A DNA stretch of 64,000 nt, taken from assembly GCA_002706605.1 (NCBI GenBank), contig PALT01000023.1, positions 1 through 64,000 on the forward strand, in the 5' to 3' direction. Source of the stretch: Rhodovulum sp. GTDB taxonomy: Bacteria > Pseudomonadota > Alphaproteobacteria > Rhodobacterales > Rhodobacteraceae. Both the position numbers and the translations under genes were made by a program. The notes under the pieces are model-generated. The model was not told where the DNA came from. It worked only from the letters and a program-made list of their open reading frames with translations, and did not search any database. This document shows positions 1 through 9,071 of the stretch, piece after piece. The stretch's first letter is position 1. The number at the start of each line of letters is the position of its first letter.

Positions 1-423
1 CATGTGGTGGTTTTCGATACCTCCTTTTTTCAAAAGATGCCTGAAAAGGCGTATCTTTATGCGCTTCCGAAAGCGTTGTATCGCGATCACGCCATCGCGC
101 ATCTTTTCGGCCAGTTCGTCCCAGCCGTCCGTGCCCGTCGCATCCACCTGCACATAAGCAAGGCGCGACAGGAATTTTTCGATACAGGTCTTGTCCTGCT
201 TGTCCTTGGAGACGAATTCGACGATCGCCTCGCGGATCATATCGCGATAGCCCGCATCGTCCATTTCCGAGCGCGCGGCGGCGATAATGCGCGAGTCCTC
301 GGGGATTTGGCCGTCCAAAAACCGGCGATACAGCCCCGGCAGGATTTTGCGGCGGGCCAGATCTCCGGTCCCCCCAAAGATAACCAGATCAAAGAGATCC
401 ACCGGAATGACGCGTGAAACCAT
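1..423 (-). CDS. zwf: Glucose-6-phosphate 1-dehydrogenase, N-terminal part (runs off the window edge, possibly disrupted)
   Basis: This enzyme oxidises glucose-6-phosphate with NADP+ at the entry of the pentose phosphate and Entner-Doudoroff routes. The start at 423 gives a beginning typical of the family, with the NADP-binding stretch [11 protein letters not shown] at residues 16-26 followed by ILPGLYRRF. The family-like sequence continues to about residue 113 ([19 protein letters not shown], then MRDGVI). From about position 90 down to 1 the frame stays open, but the protein becomes short, basic and unlike the family, which normally reads RAFYFSVAPSLF here. An AAGGAGG motif (20-26) and an ATG at the very edge (1-3) follow in the direction of transcription. 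Gene identity is firm. Whether it is intact is not: it may be interrupted by an insertion or rearrangement just outside the window. Confidence 0.8.
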   Translation of the reverse strand, partial: MVSRVIPVDLFDLVIFGGTGDLARRKILPGLYRRFLDGQIPEDSRIIAAARSEMDDAGYRDMIREAIVEFVSKDKQDKTCIEKFLSRLAYVQVDATGTDGWDELAEKMRDGVIAIQRFRKRIKIRLFRHLLKKGGIENHHM

Positions 424-525
424 TTCGCCCTCATCGCAAAGTTCGTGTTAGCGCAAACAAGGCCTATTTAACGATCAATCAAACCGCTGTCCAGTTCACC
501 CAGTGAATTTATACCGAAAATGGAT

Positions 526-1110
526 TTATTCGTCCAATTCGGCGTCCCAATACAGGAAATCCATCCAGCTTTGGTGCAGATGGTTGGGCGGGAAGCGGCG
601 CCCTTGGTTGCGCAATTCCTCGGCACTTGGGGGACGCGGGGCCTTGCGCAGAGCCATACCCGCATTGCGCAGGCTTTTCGAGCCCTTCTTTAGATTACAC
701 TTGGAACAGGCGGCCACCACGTTTTCCCAACTGGTGATCCCGCCCGAGGCCCGCGGCACAACGTGATCGAACGTCAAATCTCCGCGGCTGCCACAGTATT
801 GACAGCAAAAACCGTCCCTCAAAAACAAATTAAAGCGCGTGAAGGCCACGCGCTTTTGAGGTTTGACAAAATCTTTGAGGACGACGACCGACGGTATTCG
901 AATTTCGGTCGAAGGGCTGTGGACCACTTGATCGTATTCGGCGACGATGTCGACCCGATCCAGCCACGCTGCCTTGACCGCTTCTTGCCATGGCCACAGC
1001 GACAGAGGGTAGTAAGAAAGTGGTCGGTAATCCGCATTCAGAACCAAAGCGGGAAACTGCTTTAGCGCCTGTGGTTCTCTTACGAAACTCGTCCTGAAAT
1101 CGCCGTCCAT
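526..1110 (-). CDS. HNH endonuclease family protein
   Basis: The protein has 194 residues and an HNH/ββα-metal module in its second half. C103-x2-C106 and C135-x2-C138 form a zinc knuckle around D115-H116 and N130 (FDHVVPRASGG, then SWENVV), which are the expected metal and catalytic positions. Free-standing HNH proteins of this size are common single-copy chromosomal genes in alphaproteobacteria. Their substrate is mostly unknown, although the fold cuts or nicks DNA. The gene stands alone, with its own promoter-like sequence about 80 bases upstream and no toxin, methylase or phage neighbour, so a restriction or homing role is not suggested. The family call is strong and the function is open. 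Confidence 0.85.
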   Translation of the reverse strand: MDGDFRTSFVREPQALKQFPALVLNADYRPLSYYPLSLWPWQEAVKAAWLDRVDIVAEYDQVVHSPSTEIRIPSVVVLKDFVKPQKRVAFTRFNLFLRDGFCCQYCGSRGDLTFDHVVPRASGGITSWENVVAACSKCNLKKGSKSLRNAGMALRKAPRPPSAEELRNQGRRFPPNHLHQSWMDFLYWDAELDE

Positions 1111-1187
1111 TGGTGTGACTCCGCCTTCGCCCTGTCTGCCGGTAACCGGTCAGGGCGGGACGCGGCCCGCCCCAATATATGACTACC

Positions 1188-1215
1188 ACTATATATCGGG
1201 CGTTAAACCTGACAA
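1188..1215 (-). promoter_or_regulatory. Sigma-70-like promoter of the HNH gene
   Basis: Reading the minus strand, TTGTCA (1215-1210) and TATAGT (1193-1188) are separated by 16 bases. Each hexamer matches five of six consensus positions. It would start a transcript near 1181, about 70 bases upstream of the ATG at 1110. It is predicted from sequence only. Confidence 0.5.
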
Positions 1216-1316
1216 GCCCCACGATTTACCCGCGCGGCCCATCAAAGGGATAGGTCCGCGAAGTAACGAGAGAATGACAAGTGACGCCTAATATTCAGGC
1301 AAATCGCGCGGCGAAA

Positions 1317-1985
1317 TCAGGATTCGCCCAGACGATCCCGCATAAAGGCCAATGCGACACTGAGCCCATCGGGGGAAATCCCGTGCGCGGTGCCCTTCAT
1401 GACGTGGCCATAGATGTCTTTCCAACCGGCATCCTGCAGGGCCTCGGCGGCCTCGGGCATGGATTGGGGCGGCACGACGTCGTCCACATCGCCATGGATC
1501 AACAGAACCGGCGGGCGGCTGACGACCTCATCGGCCAGCAGCTCGGGTTTCAACAACCGGCCCGAAAACGCGACGATGCCCGCAACGGGGTCTTCGCGGC
1601 GGGGGGCGACGTGCAGGCTCATCATCGTGCCTTGGCTGAACCCGAACAACAGGACCTGCTCGGGCAGAACGTCCTCATCCACCATCAGAGCATCCAGAAA
1701 CGCGTTCAGATCCTCGACCGACTGGGCCATGGAGCGCTCTTTTTCTTCCTCGGACGACCCGTCAAAATGCGGGATCGGGAACCACTGATAACCAAACGGC
1801 GACCCGGCACAGCGTTCAGGCGCATCGGGCGCCACAAACAGGGTATCGGGCAGGTGTTCGCCAATCGTGTCCGCAATCCCCAACAGATCCGCGCCATTGG
1901 CCCCGAACCCGTGCAGAAACACCACAACCGAGCGCGTTTCCCCGGATACCGGCTCTTTTCGGCCAGCGGTCAGAACACGTGTCAT
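1317..1985 (-). CDS. Phospholipase/carboxylesterase family alpha/beta hydrolase
   Basis: This 222-residue serine hydrolase resembles the small carboxylesterase/phospholipase group (YpfH-like). The oxyanion motif LHGFGANG is at residues 24-31, the nucleophile elbow GFSQG places the serine at 117, the acidic residue is in HGDVDDVVP (D166-D169), and the histidine is H201 in GTAHG. It probably hydrolyses short acyl or thioester bonds in the cytoplasm; the natural substrate cannot be read from sequence. The start at 1985 was preferred over an upstream in-frame ATG because it shares a TGATG overlap with the stop of the glycosylase gene before it, which suggests translational coupling, and because the extra upstream residues do not look like the family. 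Confidence 0.88.
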   Translation of the reverse strand: MTRVLTAGRKEPVSGETRSVVVFLHGFGANGADLLGIADTIGEHLPDTLFVAPDAPERCAGSPFGYQWFPIPHFDGSSEEEKERSMAQSVEDLNAFLDALMVDEDVLPEQVLLFGFSQGTMMSLHVAPRREDPVAGIVAFSGRLLKPELLADEVVSRPPVLLIHGDVDDVVPPQSMPEAAEALQDAGWKDIYGHVMKGTAHGISPDGLSVALAFMRDRLGES

Positions 1986-2608
1986 CAGCGAATACCCTCT
2001 CTGTCTTTTGCAACATGGTAGTAGGCCCAAAGCAGGCGCGCTGCAACGCTTCTCCACGGGGACCAAGGTTCGGCGAGGGTGCGAAATGCCTTTTCGCGGG
2101 GGCGCTCATTCAGATCGAACAGAATGCGGGCACTTTCCTGAAGCGCCAGATCGCCGGGCGCAAAGACATCGGCGTGGCCAAGGCTGAACATCGCGTAAAT
2201 CTCGGCCGTCCAGACGCCGATGCCCGAAACGGCGGTCAGTTCGGCAATCACCTGCTCGGTCGGCGCGCTGCGCAGGGCCTTGAAATCGATCCGCGCCTCG
2301 GCCAGCGCGCGCACATATCGGATTTTCTGACGGCTCAGGCCGCAGGCGCGCAGGTCCTCGTCTGTGGCCCACATGATCTTGCGCGGGCCGATCAGGTTGG
2401 CGTCCTTCAGGCGTCCGTAAATCGCATCGGCGGCCGCGACCGAGACCTGTTGACTGACAATCGCATCGACAAGGGCGGCAAACCCGTCTTTGCGGCGGCG
2501 CAGGGGCAAGGTGCCGACCGTGTCCAAGGCCATGGCGAACCGTGGCTCAACCGCCGCCAGATGCGCCGCGCCCTCGGCGATACAGGCGTCGCTGTGAATG
2601 ATGCGCAT
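1985..2608 (-). CDS. DNA-3-methyladenine glycosylase (AlkA type)
   Basis: This 207-residue base-excision repair enzyme removes alkylated purines such as 3-methyladenine. It has the helix-hairpin-helix block LTAVSGIGVWTAEIYAM (124-140) followed by the invariant aspartate D153 in FAPGDLAL, and the earlier IVSQQVS segment (50-56), all characteristic of the AlkA/MAG superfamily. It is shorter than E. coli AlkA because it lacks the N-terminal extra domain, as in many bacterial homologues. The stop codon overlaps the start of the hydrolase gene, so the two form a pair, although no joint pathway is evident. The call rests on motif order and is firm at family level. Confidence 0.88.
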   Translation of the reverse strand: MRIIHSDACIAEGAAHLAAVEPRFAMALDTVGTLPLRRRKDGFAALVDAIVSQQVSVAAADAIYGRLKDANLIGPRKIMWATDEDLRACGLSRQKIRYVRALAEARIDFKALRSAPTEQVIAELTAVSGIGVWTAEIYAMFSLGHADVFAPGDLALQESARILFDLNERPREKAFRTLAEPWSPWRSVAARLLWAYYHVAKDREGIR

Positions 2609-2625
2609 GGCCCCTCCCCTATGAC

Positions 2626-2655
2626 AAAGGCCCCCGCGACGATCGCGAGGGCCCT
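2626..2655 (-). terminator. Hairpin terminator after the GST gene
   Basis: A GC-rich hairpin (GGCCC-CGCGA paired with TCGCG-GGGCC around a three-base loop) lies between the GST stop at 2674 and the glycosylase start at 2608. On the minus strand it is followed by a short TTT run. It probably ends the GST transcript. Confidence 0.55.
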
Positions 2656-2673
2656 GATGTCGTGCGTGCGATG

Positions 2674-3543
2674 TTACTCGGCCGCTTGGACTTTGTCTTC
2701 GGTTGCGGTGTCGAAATCCGCCGCGCTGTGGCGCTCCAACAGCTGATCGCTGAGCTCACCCCACGTGCGGTTGACCTTGATGCCGCGTTGGACGGCGGGA
2801 CGTTCAAGGATCTTTTTCGCCCATGCCATCGCGTTGGTATAGCTTTCGGCGTCGAGGAATTCCTGTGCATCATAGACACGGCCCAGCAGAACCTGACCAT
2901 ACCACGACCAGATCGCGATATCGGCGATGGAATATTGATCACCCGCCATCCATTCGTTTTCCGCCAGATGACGTTCCAGCACGTCCAACTGACGCTTGGC
3001 CTCCATCGTAAAGCGGTCGATCGGGTATTGGAATTTCTCCGGCGCATAAACATAGAAATGGCCAAAGCCACCACCCAGATAGGGGGCGCTGCCCATCTGC
3101 CAGAACAGCCAGTTCAGGGTCTGCGTGCGATCTGCGGGGGCGTCGGGGATAAAGGCCCCGAATTTTTCCGCCAGATAGAGCAGGATTGAGCCGCTTTCGA
3201 ACACGCGCACGGGGCTGTCGCCCGAATGGTCTAGCAGCGCAGGGATTTTCGAGTTCGGGTTCGCGTCGACAAAGCCGCTGCCGAACTGGTCGCCGTCACC
3301 GATCTTGATCAGCCACGCGTCGTATTCGGCGTCGATACCGGCCTCAAGCATCTCCTCAAGCAGGATCGTCACCTTGACCCCGTTCGGAGTGGCCAGCGAG
3401 TAGAGTTGCAGGTCGTGTTCGCCCTTGGGCAATTCCTTGTCGTGGGTGGGGCCGGCGATGGGGCGGTTGATACTGGCGAACTGGCCGCCGCTCTCATCTT
3501 CCCAAGTCCAGACTTTGGGCGGGGTGTAAGTCAGATCAGCCAT
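2674..3543 (-). CDS. yghU: Glutathione S-transferase family protein, YghU type
   Basis: The 289-residue protein matches the length of E. coli YghU (288) and its opening: a leader of about 45 residues (TYTPPKVWTWEDESGG, then ASINRPIAGPTH), a thioredoxin-like domain with LYSLATPNGVKVTILLEEM, and an all-helical C-terminal domain. The Thr-Pro-Asn segment is the glutathione-contact region in this subfamily, which binds two glutathiones and shows disulfide reductase and peroxidase activity. It sits alone between a terminator and a divergently oriented transporter. A role in thiol or peroxide stress is inferred from the family; no direct regulator is adjacent. Confidence 0.9.
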   Translation of the reverse strand: MADLTYTPPKVWTWEDESGGQFASINRPIAGPTHDKELPKGEHDLQLYSLATPNGVKVTILLEEMLEAGIDAEYDAWLIKIGDGDQFGSGFVDANPNSKIPALLDHSGDSPVRVFESGSILLYLAEKFGAFIPDAPADRTQTLNWLFWQMGSAPYLGGGFGHFYVYAPEKFQYPIDRFTMEAKRQLDVLERHLAENEWMAGDQYSIADIAIWSWYGQVLLGRVYDAQEFLDAESYTNAMAWAKKILERPAVQRGIKVNRTWGELSDQLLERHSAADFDTATEDKVQAAE

Positions 3544-3742
3544 GGGTCATCCTGTGTCAAATCAATCAAAAATGGGTTGGCAAAAATCTAAGCAATTGCG
3601 CGCGTATCACAAGGCCGCCCTGCCCTGCACTTTATGCATAGCCCTGTGCAATCCTGCACATCGGACCGCGCGAACGGCCCTCTCGCATTCGTATTATTAA
3701 ATCTGTATGCAGCAAGTGTAGAGATTTGCAGAGGTTTCCGCC

Positions 3743-4963
3743 ATGAGCGACACCATGACCGCCCCCACCCAAGACGGGCGCGCTAAACGAAATGTGATCG
3801 TTCTGGTTCTGGCCCAAGCGTTCCTTGGCGCGCAGATGCCGATGATTTTCACCATTGGCGGTCTGGCGGGGCAATCCTTGGCGTCGAATGCCTGCTGGGC
3901 GACCTTGCCGATTTCGATGATCGTGCTGGGCTCAATGCTGAGCGCGACGCCGATTTCGGGCATCATGCAGAAATTCGGGCGTCGGGTCGGGTTCCTGATC
4001 GGGGTGACAGGCGGGATGCTGGGCGCGGCCATCGGGTCTTATGGGCTCTATGTTGCGTCCTTTCCGATCTTTTTGTTGGGGTCGCTGTTCACCGGCATTT
4101 ATATGTCGGCGCAGGGGTTTTACCGCTTTGCCGCCGCCGATACGGCCAGTGACGCCTTTCGCCCCAAGGCGATTTCCTATGTCATGGCGGGTGGTCTGGT
4201 GTCGGCCGTCATCGGTCCGCAGATCGTCAAGGCGACCTCGGACGCCTTTGTCGTGCCGTTCATGGGGACCTATATGGCGGTGATCGCGTTGAACCTGTTT
4301 GGGGCGCTGATTTTCCTGGGTCTCGACATTCCGCGCCCCGAAAAGGCCGCCGCAGACGCCCCCAAGGGGCGCAGCCGGATGGAATTGTTGCGCACGCCGC
4401 GTGTGGCCGTGGCGATGATCTGTGCCCTTGTGTCCTATGCGTTGATGAACCTTGTGATGACCTCGACCCCCTTGGCGGTTGTCGGCTGTGGGTACGAGAC
4501 CAACGATGCCGCCGATGTGGTGATGGCGCACGTGCTGGCGATGTTTGTGCCGTCGTTTTTCACCGGTCACATGATCGCGCGGTTCGGCGTGGAAAAGGTT
4601 GTGGGGCTGGGCCTGTTGATCCTGACGGGGGCCGGTGCGGTCGCGCTGAGCGGGGTTGAACTGGAGCAGTTCTTTATCGCGCTGATCCTGTTGGGTGTCG
4701 GGTGGAATTTCGGGTTCATCGGCGCGACGAGCATGTTGGCGGGCGCCCATACTGTCGAAGAGCGCGGCCGTGTTCAGGGTCTGAACGATCTGATCGTGTT
4801 TGGCGGGGTGACGCTGGCGTCGCTAGCCTCGGGCGGGTTGATGAACTGTTCCGGTGGGACGGTGCAAGAGGGCTGGAACGCCGTCAACATGGCGATGGCG
4901 CCGTTCATCATGCTGGCCGGTGGGGCGTTGATCTGGCTGACGCTGCGCCCAGCGGAGGACTGA
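3743..4963 (+). CDS. Major facilitator superfamily transporter
   Basis: This 406-residue membrane protein has about twelve hydrophobic segments. The loop between helices 2 and 3 carries QKFGRRVGFL, the MFS signature G-x-x-x-D/G-R-x-G-R-R region. A hydrophilic middle loop around residues 195-215 (RPEKAAADAPKGRSR) separates the halves. The start follows an AGAGG ribosome site. Drug or metabolite export across the inner membrane is the usual job of this type, but the substrate is not deducible. It is divergent from the GST gene with about 200 bases between them, so shared control is possible but unproven. Confidence 0.85.
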   Translation: MSDTMTAPTQDGRAKRNVIVLVLAQAFLGAQMPMIFTIGGLAGQSLASNACWATLPISMIVLGSMLSATPISGIMQKFGRRVGFLIGVTGGMLGAAIGSYGLYVASFPIFLLGSLFTGIYMSAQGFYRFAAADTASDAFRPKAISYVMAGGLVSAVIGPQIVKATSDAFVVPFMGTYMAVIALNLFGALIFLGLDIPRPEKAAADAPKGRSRMELLRTPRVAVAMICALVSYALMNLVMTSTPLAVVGCGYETNDAADVVMAHVLAMFVPSFFTGHMIARFGVEKVVGLGLLILTGAGAVALSGVELEQFFIALILLGVGWNFGFIGATSMLAGAHTVEERGRVQGLNDLIVFGGVTLASLASGGLMNCSGGTVQEGWNAVNMAMAPFIMLAGGALIWLTLRPAED

Positions 4964-5029
4964 GCGCCGTTTGGCGCGCGTCGGATTTTGAGTATTTGGA
5001 CAAGGTGAAGGGGCAGAGCGATCTGCCCT

Positions 5030-5788
5030 TTACCATGTGCCGCGCAAGGATTTCCAAAGGAGAGAGGCGCGTTTGATCCCGTCGGGGCGGGCCAGTTGGC
5101 CGTCGACCACAAGGGCCGGGTTTTGGATCGCGCGGCGCAGGGTGGTTTCGGCCATCCAGCCGGTGCGCAGGACGGGCGCGGCGGATTTGGGGGCCTGTTT
5201 CTGTGCGGATTTGAGGCGTGTCAGGGCCGTGGTGGCGAGGGCTTTGACACCGTCGGGCGTGCCGTCGAGCAGCGGGATTTTCCCGCGTTCGACCAGTCCC
5301 GGGATCGCCAGCAGCCAATTCGCCACGCCAATCCCGTAGGCCGCATCGCGCACCGTCTGTTCACCGGTCGTGGTGCCCGTCGCGCGCGCGGCCGCCCAGA
5401 GGAGATGGCCGGAGGTCGCGTTGATATAGCGGTCAAACGCCGCCTGATCGTCGAACGGGTCGGTGTAGATGTCCCATTGGCGCGCGATCACCAGCGTGTC
5501 GAGCAGGGTTGCGGTTTCGGCGTCGATGGCGGTGGACAAGGGCGTTGTGACCTCATGGCGGCGTACCTCCGCGCCGTTCGCGATTTCCTCGAGCGCGTCG
5601 CGCCACCATTGCAGGCGCATTTCGGCGATCATCGCCTCAGCCGTGACCCAAGGGGCGCGGGCGACCTCTAGATTAAAGGCAAAGATCGGGAACAGGCGTT
5701 CGCGCGCGCCAACCGGTGCCGCCATGATCGCCGCGAACCGGTCGGGATCGCCGCGATGGACCAGATCGGCGCAGGCCTGAATGCTCAT
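5030..5788 (-). CDS. Squalene/phytoene synthase family protein
   Basis: The 252-residue protein has the fold markers of trans-isoprenyl diphosphate synthases of the squalene/phytoene type: FAFNLEVAR near residue 36, the helix with MRLQWWRDALEEI (57-69), and YINATSGHLLWAAA further on. The Asp-rich substrate motifs DxxxD are not fully kept (WWRDALEE is present, while the second motif is degenerate), as in the NDUFAF6-like branch found in alphaproteobacteria and mitochondria, which serves respiratory complex I assembly rather than carotenoid synthesis. No other carotenoid gene is nearby, which supports that branch. Its ATG overlaps the cimA stop (ATGA). Confidence 0.8.
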   Translation of the reverse strand: MSIQACADLVHRGDPDRFAAIMAAPVGARERLFPIFAFNLEVARAPWVTAEAMIAEMRLQWWRDALEEIANGAEVRRHEVTTPLSTAIDAETATLLDTLVIARQWDIYTDPFDDQAAFDRYINATSGHLLWAAARATGTTTGEQTVRDAAYGIGVANWLLAIPGLVERGKIPLLDGTPDGVKALATTALTRLKSAQKQAPKSAAPVLRTGWMAETTLRRAIQNPALVVDGQLARPDGIKRASLLWKSLRGTW

Positions 5789-7407
5789 GGTGCTTTTGCC
5801 CCGTCGCGGATCAGTTTCCAGTTGATGGCATCAAGCAAGGCCTCGAAACTGGCGTCGACGATGTTCGGGCTGACCCCCACGGTGGACCAGCGGCGGCCTT
5901 TGCCGTCTTCGCTGTCGATGATGACGCGGGTGACGGCCTCGGTCCCGCCTTGGGTGATGCGGACCTTGAAGTCCACAAGGCGCACGTCGTCGATCAGGTC
6001 CTGATAGGGGCCGAGATCCTTGGCCAGTGCCTTGGACAGGGCGTTGACGGGGCCGCGGTCATTGCCGGCCTCATCCATGCTTTCGGAGACGCTCAGCTTT
6101 TTCTCATCGCCGATTTTGACGACGACGACGGCCTCGGACAGGCTGACCATGCGGTCGTATTTGTTTTTGCGCCGCTCCACCGTGACCTTATAGCGTTTGA
6201 CGTCAAAGAACCGCGGGGCGAGGCCCAAAGCGCGGCGCGCGATCAGCTCAAAGCTGGCCTGTGCGGTGTCATAGCTATAGCCCTGCGCCTCGCGCTCTTT
6301 GATGTCGTCAAGGATTTGGGCCAGACGCGGATCGCCCTTTTCGATCTCAAGACCTGCCTCGGCCAGACGGCGACGCAGGTTCGATTGGCCCGCTTGGTTC
6401 GACATCGGGATGATGCGCGAATTGCCGACCACGGCGGGGTCGATATGTTCATAGGTGCTGGGGTCCTTGAGGATCGCGCTGGCGTGCAGGCCCGCCTTAT
6501 GTGCAAAGGCAGAGGCCCCGACATAGGGCGCGGATTTCACCGGAACACGGTTCAGGATGTCGTCCAGCAGGCGCGAGGCGCGGGTCAGACCGGCCAGCGC
6601 GTCGTGGGTGATCCCCGTCTCAAACGTTTCGGCATAGGGCGATTTCAGGAGCAGCGTCGGGATCAGGGTCGATAGGTTGGCGTTGCCACAGCGTTCGCCC
6701 AGACCGTTCAGCGTGCCTTGGATCTGGCGCGCGCCCGCGTCAACGGCCGCCAGAGATGCGGCCACCGCATTGCCGGTGTCGTTATGGGTGTGGATGCCAA
6801 GGTGATCGCCCGGAATACCGGCGGCGATGACGGCGGCGGTGATGTCGCCGATCATATCCGGCAAGGTGCCGCCATTGGTGTCGCACAGAACGATCCAGCG
6901 CGCACCAGCCCCGTAGGCCGCCCGCACACAGGCAATCGCGTAATCGGGGTTGGCGCGGTAGCCGTCAAAGAAATGCTCGGCGTCAAACAGGGCCTCACGC
7001 CCCTGCCCCACGATATGGGCGATGGAGTGCTCAATCACCTCAATGTTTTCGTCCAGCGTGATCCCAAGCGCGGTCGTCACGTGGAAATCATGCGTCTTGC
7101 CGACGATACAGACCGACGGCGTGCCCGCGTTCATCACAGCGGCCAGAACATCGTCGTTCTCGGCCGAGCGGCCCGCGCGTTTCGTCATGCCAAAGGCGGT
7201 CATACGGGCGCGGGTGTGCGGCGCGGCGTCGAAAAAGGCGCTATCGGTCGGGTTCGCCCCGGGCCAGCCGCCCTCGATATAATCGACGCCCAGTGTGTCC
7301 AGCGTTTCGGCGATCTTGACCTTTTCAGCGGTCGAGAATTGCACACCCTGCGTCTGTTGTCCGTCGCGCAGCGTGGTGTCGTAGATATAGAGGCGGTCTT
7401 TGGTCAT
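5785..7407 (-). CDS. cimA: (R)-citramalate synthase
   Basis: The enzyme condenses pyruvate with acetyl-CoA to citramalate, opening the threonine-independent route to isoleucine. It has 540 residues, the normal length, with a DRE-TIM metallolyase barrel: DTTLRDGQQTQG at 10-21 and the metal-binding H-x-H in LGIHTHNDTGNA. A C-terminal regulatory LeuA-dimer-like domain follows (residues about 400-535, ending RWSTVGVSPNIVDASFEAL). The QQTQG and GWPGANP features separate CimA from 2-isopropylmalate synthase. It is the first gene of a two-gene unit with the downstream phytoene synthase-like gene, through an ATGA overlap. Confidence 0.92.
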   Translation of the reverse strand: MTKDRLYIYDTTLRDGQQTQGVQFSTAEKVKIAETLDTLGVDYIEGGWPGANPTDSAFFDAAPHTRARMTAFGMTKRAGRSAENDDVLAAVMNAGTPSVCIVGKTHDFHVTTALGITLDENIEVIEHSIAHIVGQGREALFDAEHFFDGYRANPDYAIACVRAAYGAGARWIVLCDTNGGTLPDMIGDITAAVIAAGIPGDHLGIHTHNDTGNAVAASLAAVDAGARQIQGTLNGLGERCGNANLSTLIPTLLLKSPYAETFETGITHDALAGLTRASRLLDDILNRVPVKSAPYVGASAFAHKAGLHASAILKDPSTYEHIDPAVVGNSRIIPMSNQAGQSNLRRRLAEAGLEIEKGDPRLAQILDDIKEREAQGYSYDTAQASFELIARRALGLAPRFFDVKRYKVTVERRKNKYDRMVSLSEAVVVVKIGDEKKLSVSESMDEAGNDRGPVNALSKALAKDLGPYQDLIDDVRLVDFKVRITQGGTEAVTRVIIDSEDGKGRRWSTVGVSPNIVDASFEALLDAINWKLIRDGAKAP

Positions 7408-7451
7408 CTGATTGGTCCTTATACCTACATCACTGTGTCAGGTGCCGGTTT

Positions 7452-7472
7452 CAGGATCGCGCCGCGATCCTG
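7452..7472 (-). terminator. Perfect inverted repeat between cysS and cimA
   Basis: Ten-base arms CAGGATCGCG and CGCGATCCTG flank a single base, in the gap between the cysS stop (7529) and the cimA start (7407). It can fold in RNA but has no following T run, so it may be a weak terminator, a processing site or a protein site. Confidence 0.35.
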
Positions 7473-7528
7473 ATCGCCCCCGACCCGCCCCCATGGACCG
7501 GCGCAGGCCGTATGTTCAGGGCGCGCCA

Positions 7529-8902
7529 TCACAGCAGCCCGTCCAGTTTCGCCACGTCAAACTCGGGCTTGGGCGACAGTTCGACGCCTGCCTTGCTCAT
7601 CCGGACCTCGACCCCCGCCTCGATCAGCGCGGTTTTCAGGCGGTCCACTTCGGCGAAATCCTTGGTCGCCATGGCGGCCTCGCGCGCGGCGCTCAGGGCA
7701 TCTGCATAGGCCGACAGGTCGACATCCGCGCCCTTGGCCCAATCGCCCATCGCCGGATCCAGAAGGCCCAGCATCTGCGCCGAGCCCAGCAGGGTTTCCA
7801 CATCCCCCGCAGCAGCCAGTTTGTGCAACTCGGCAATCGCGCCGGCCGTATTCAGGTCATCGGCGATCGCCGCAACCACCGCGTGGGATGGGGCACCGGC
7901 GGTCACGCCATCAACCATCTTGCGCCACTTGCGCAGATGCGCCTCGGCCTCGCGCGCCTTGTCGGCGGTCCAGTCCATCGGCTTGCGGTAATGGGTGGAC
8001 AGAAAGACGAACCGGACCACCTCACCCGGGATGCCCTGGTCCAGCAGGTCGCGGACGGTGAAAAAGTTGCCAAGGCTCTTGGACATCTTCTTGCCCTCGA
8101 CCTGCAGCATCTCGTTATGCACCCAGAAATTCGCAAAACCGGACCCCGGATGGGCACAGCAGCTTTGCGCGATTTCGTTTTCGTGGTGCGGGAACATCAG
8201 GTCGTTGCCGCCGCCGTGGATATCGAAATGATCGCCCAACAGATCGTCCGCCATGGCCGAACATTCGATATGCCAGCCCGGACGCCCACGGCCCCACGGG
8301 CTCGGCCAACCGGGTTGATCGGCGTCCGACGGCTTCCACAGGACGAAATCCATCGGGTCGCGCTTGTTGTCGGCAACCTCAACCCGCGCACCGGCGATCA
8401 TGTCATCGACCGACCGACCAGACAGCGCGCCGTAATCGTCATAGCTTTTGACCGCAAACAACACATGTCCCGCCCCATCGGGATAGGCATGGCCGGTTTC
8501 AACCAGACGTTCGATCATCGCCACCATCTGGGGAATGTAATCGGTCGCGCGCGGCATCTGGTTGGGCTCCAACGCGCCAAGCGCCCCCATGTCGTCCAGA
8601 AACCATTGGGTCGTTTCGCCGGTGATCTGGGCGATCTCGCGGCCACTTTCCTCGGCCCGCGCGATGATCTTGTCATCCACATCGGTGAAATTGCGCACAT
8701 AGGTCACGTGATCGGCGCCATACACATGGCGCAGCAAACGATAGAGCACGTCAAACACCACCACGGGACGCGCGTTGCCCAGATGCGCGCGGTCATAGAC
8801 CGTCGGCCCACAGACATACATGCGCACGTTTTCAGGGTCGATCGGGGTGAACACATCGACCGAGCGGGTCTTGGTGTTCCGCAGATAAATCTCAACGGCC
8901 AT
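7529..8902 (-). CDS. cysS: Cysteine--tRNA ligase
   Basis: This class I aminoacyl-tRNA synthetase charges tRNA-Cys. It has about 457 residues, close to the usual 460. Visible are the zinc and ATP region [19 protein letters not shown] (with HLGN as the HIGH motif), the WHIECSAM zinc-binding stretch, and [10 protein letters not shown] as the KMSKS loop. The start at 8902 was chosen over the ATG at 8908 because an AAGGA ribosome site lies seven bases before it. The gene is followed by cimA after a gap of about 120 bases containing a hairpin. Confidence 0.94.
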   Translation of the reverse strand: MAVEIYLRNTKTRSVDVFTPIDPENVRMYVCGPTVYDRAHLGNARPVVVFDVLYRLLRHVYGADHVTYVRNFTDVDDKIIARAEESGREIAQITGETTQWFLDDMGALGALEPNQMPRATDYIPQMVAMIERLVETGHAYPDGAGHVLFAVKSYDDYGALSGRSVDDMIAGARVEVADNKRDPMDFVLWKPSDADQPGWPSPWGRGRPGWHIECSAMADDLLGDHFDIHGGGNDLMFPHHENEIAQSCCAHPGSGFANFWVHNEMLQVEGKKMSKSLGNFFTVRDLLDQGIPGEVVRFVFLSTHYRKPMDWTADKAREAEAHLRKWRKMVDGVTAGAPSHAVVAAIADDLNTAGAIAELHKLAAAGDVETLLGSAQMLGLLDPAMGDWAKGADVDLSAYADALSAAREAAMATKDFAEVDRLKTALIEAGVEVRMSKAGVELSPKPEFDVAKLDGLL

Positions 8903-9047
8903 AGCCATGTCCTTCGTGCGGTGTCGCACGGGCCAAGTTTGGGATGGGTCGGGGATCGACCGTCAGACAGGCCCGCGCAACGAATGTCAGCGGGTAATGC
9001 AGCAGATAATGATGCGGCAAATCTGGGTCATGAGCGTGCTCTAGCAT
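8892..9047 (-). CDS. Possible 51-residue protein overlapping the cysS start
   Basis: An ATG at 9047 opens a frame of 51 codons whose TGA (8894-8892) falls just inside the cysS start region, an arrangement typical of translational coupling. The product would be rich in His, Pro and Leu (it begins [16 protein letters not shown]). No domain is recognised. Only about 56 percent of its codons end in G or C, lower than the clear genes around it, and the ribosome site is weak. It could equally be untranslated leader for cysS. Confidence 0.28.
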   Translation of the reverse strand: MLEHAHDPDLPHHYLLHYPLTFVARACLTVDPRPIPNLARATPHEGHGYGR

Positions 9048-9071
9048 TGTGGGCCCGCCCTGCCAAGCGGT

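Noticed and set aside
526-1110. HNH protein as part of a restriction or defence system
   Set aside because: It stands alone with no methylase, helicase or other defence gene beside it.
5030-5788. Carotenoid phytoene synthase crtB
   Set aside because: No other carotenoid genes are near and the second Asp-rich motif is degenerate; the NDUFAF6-like branch fits better.
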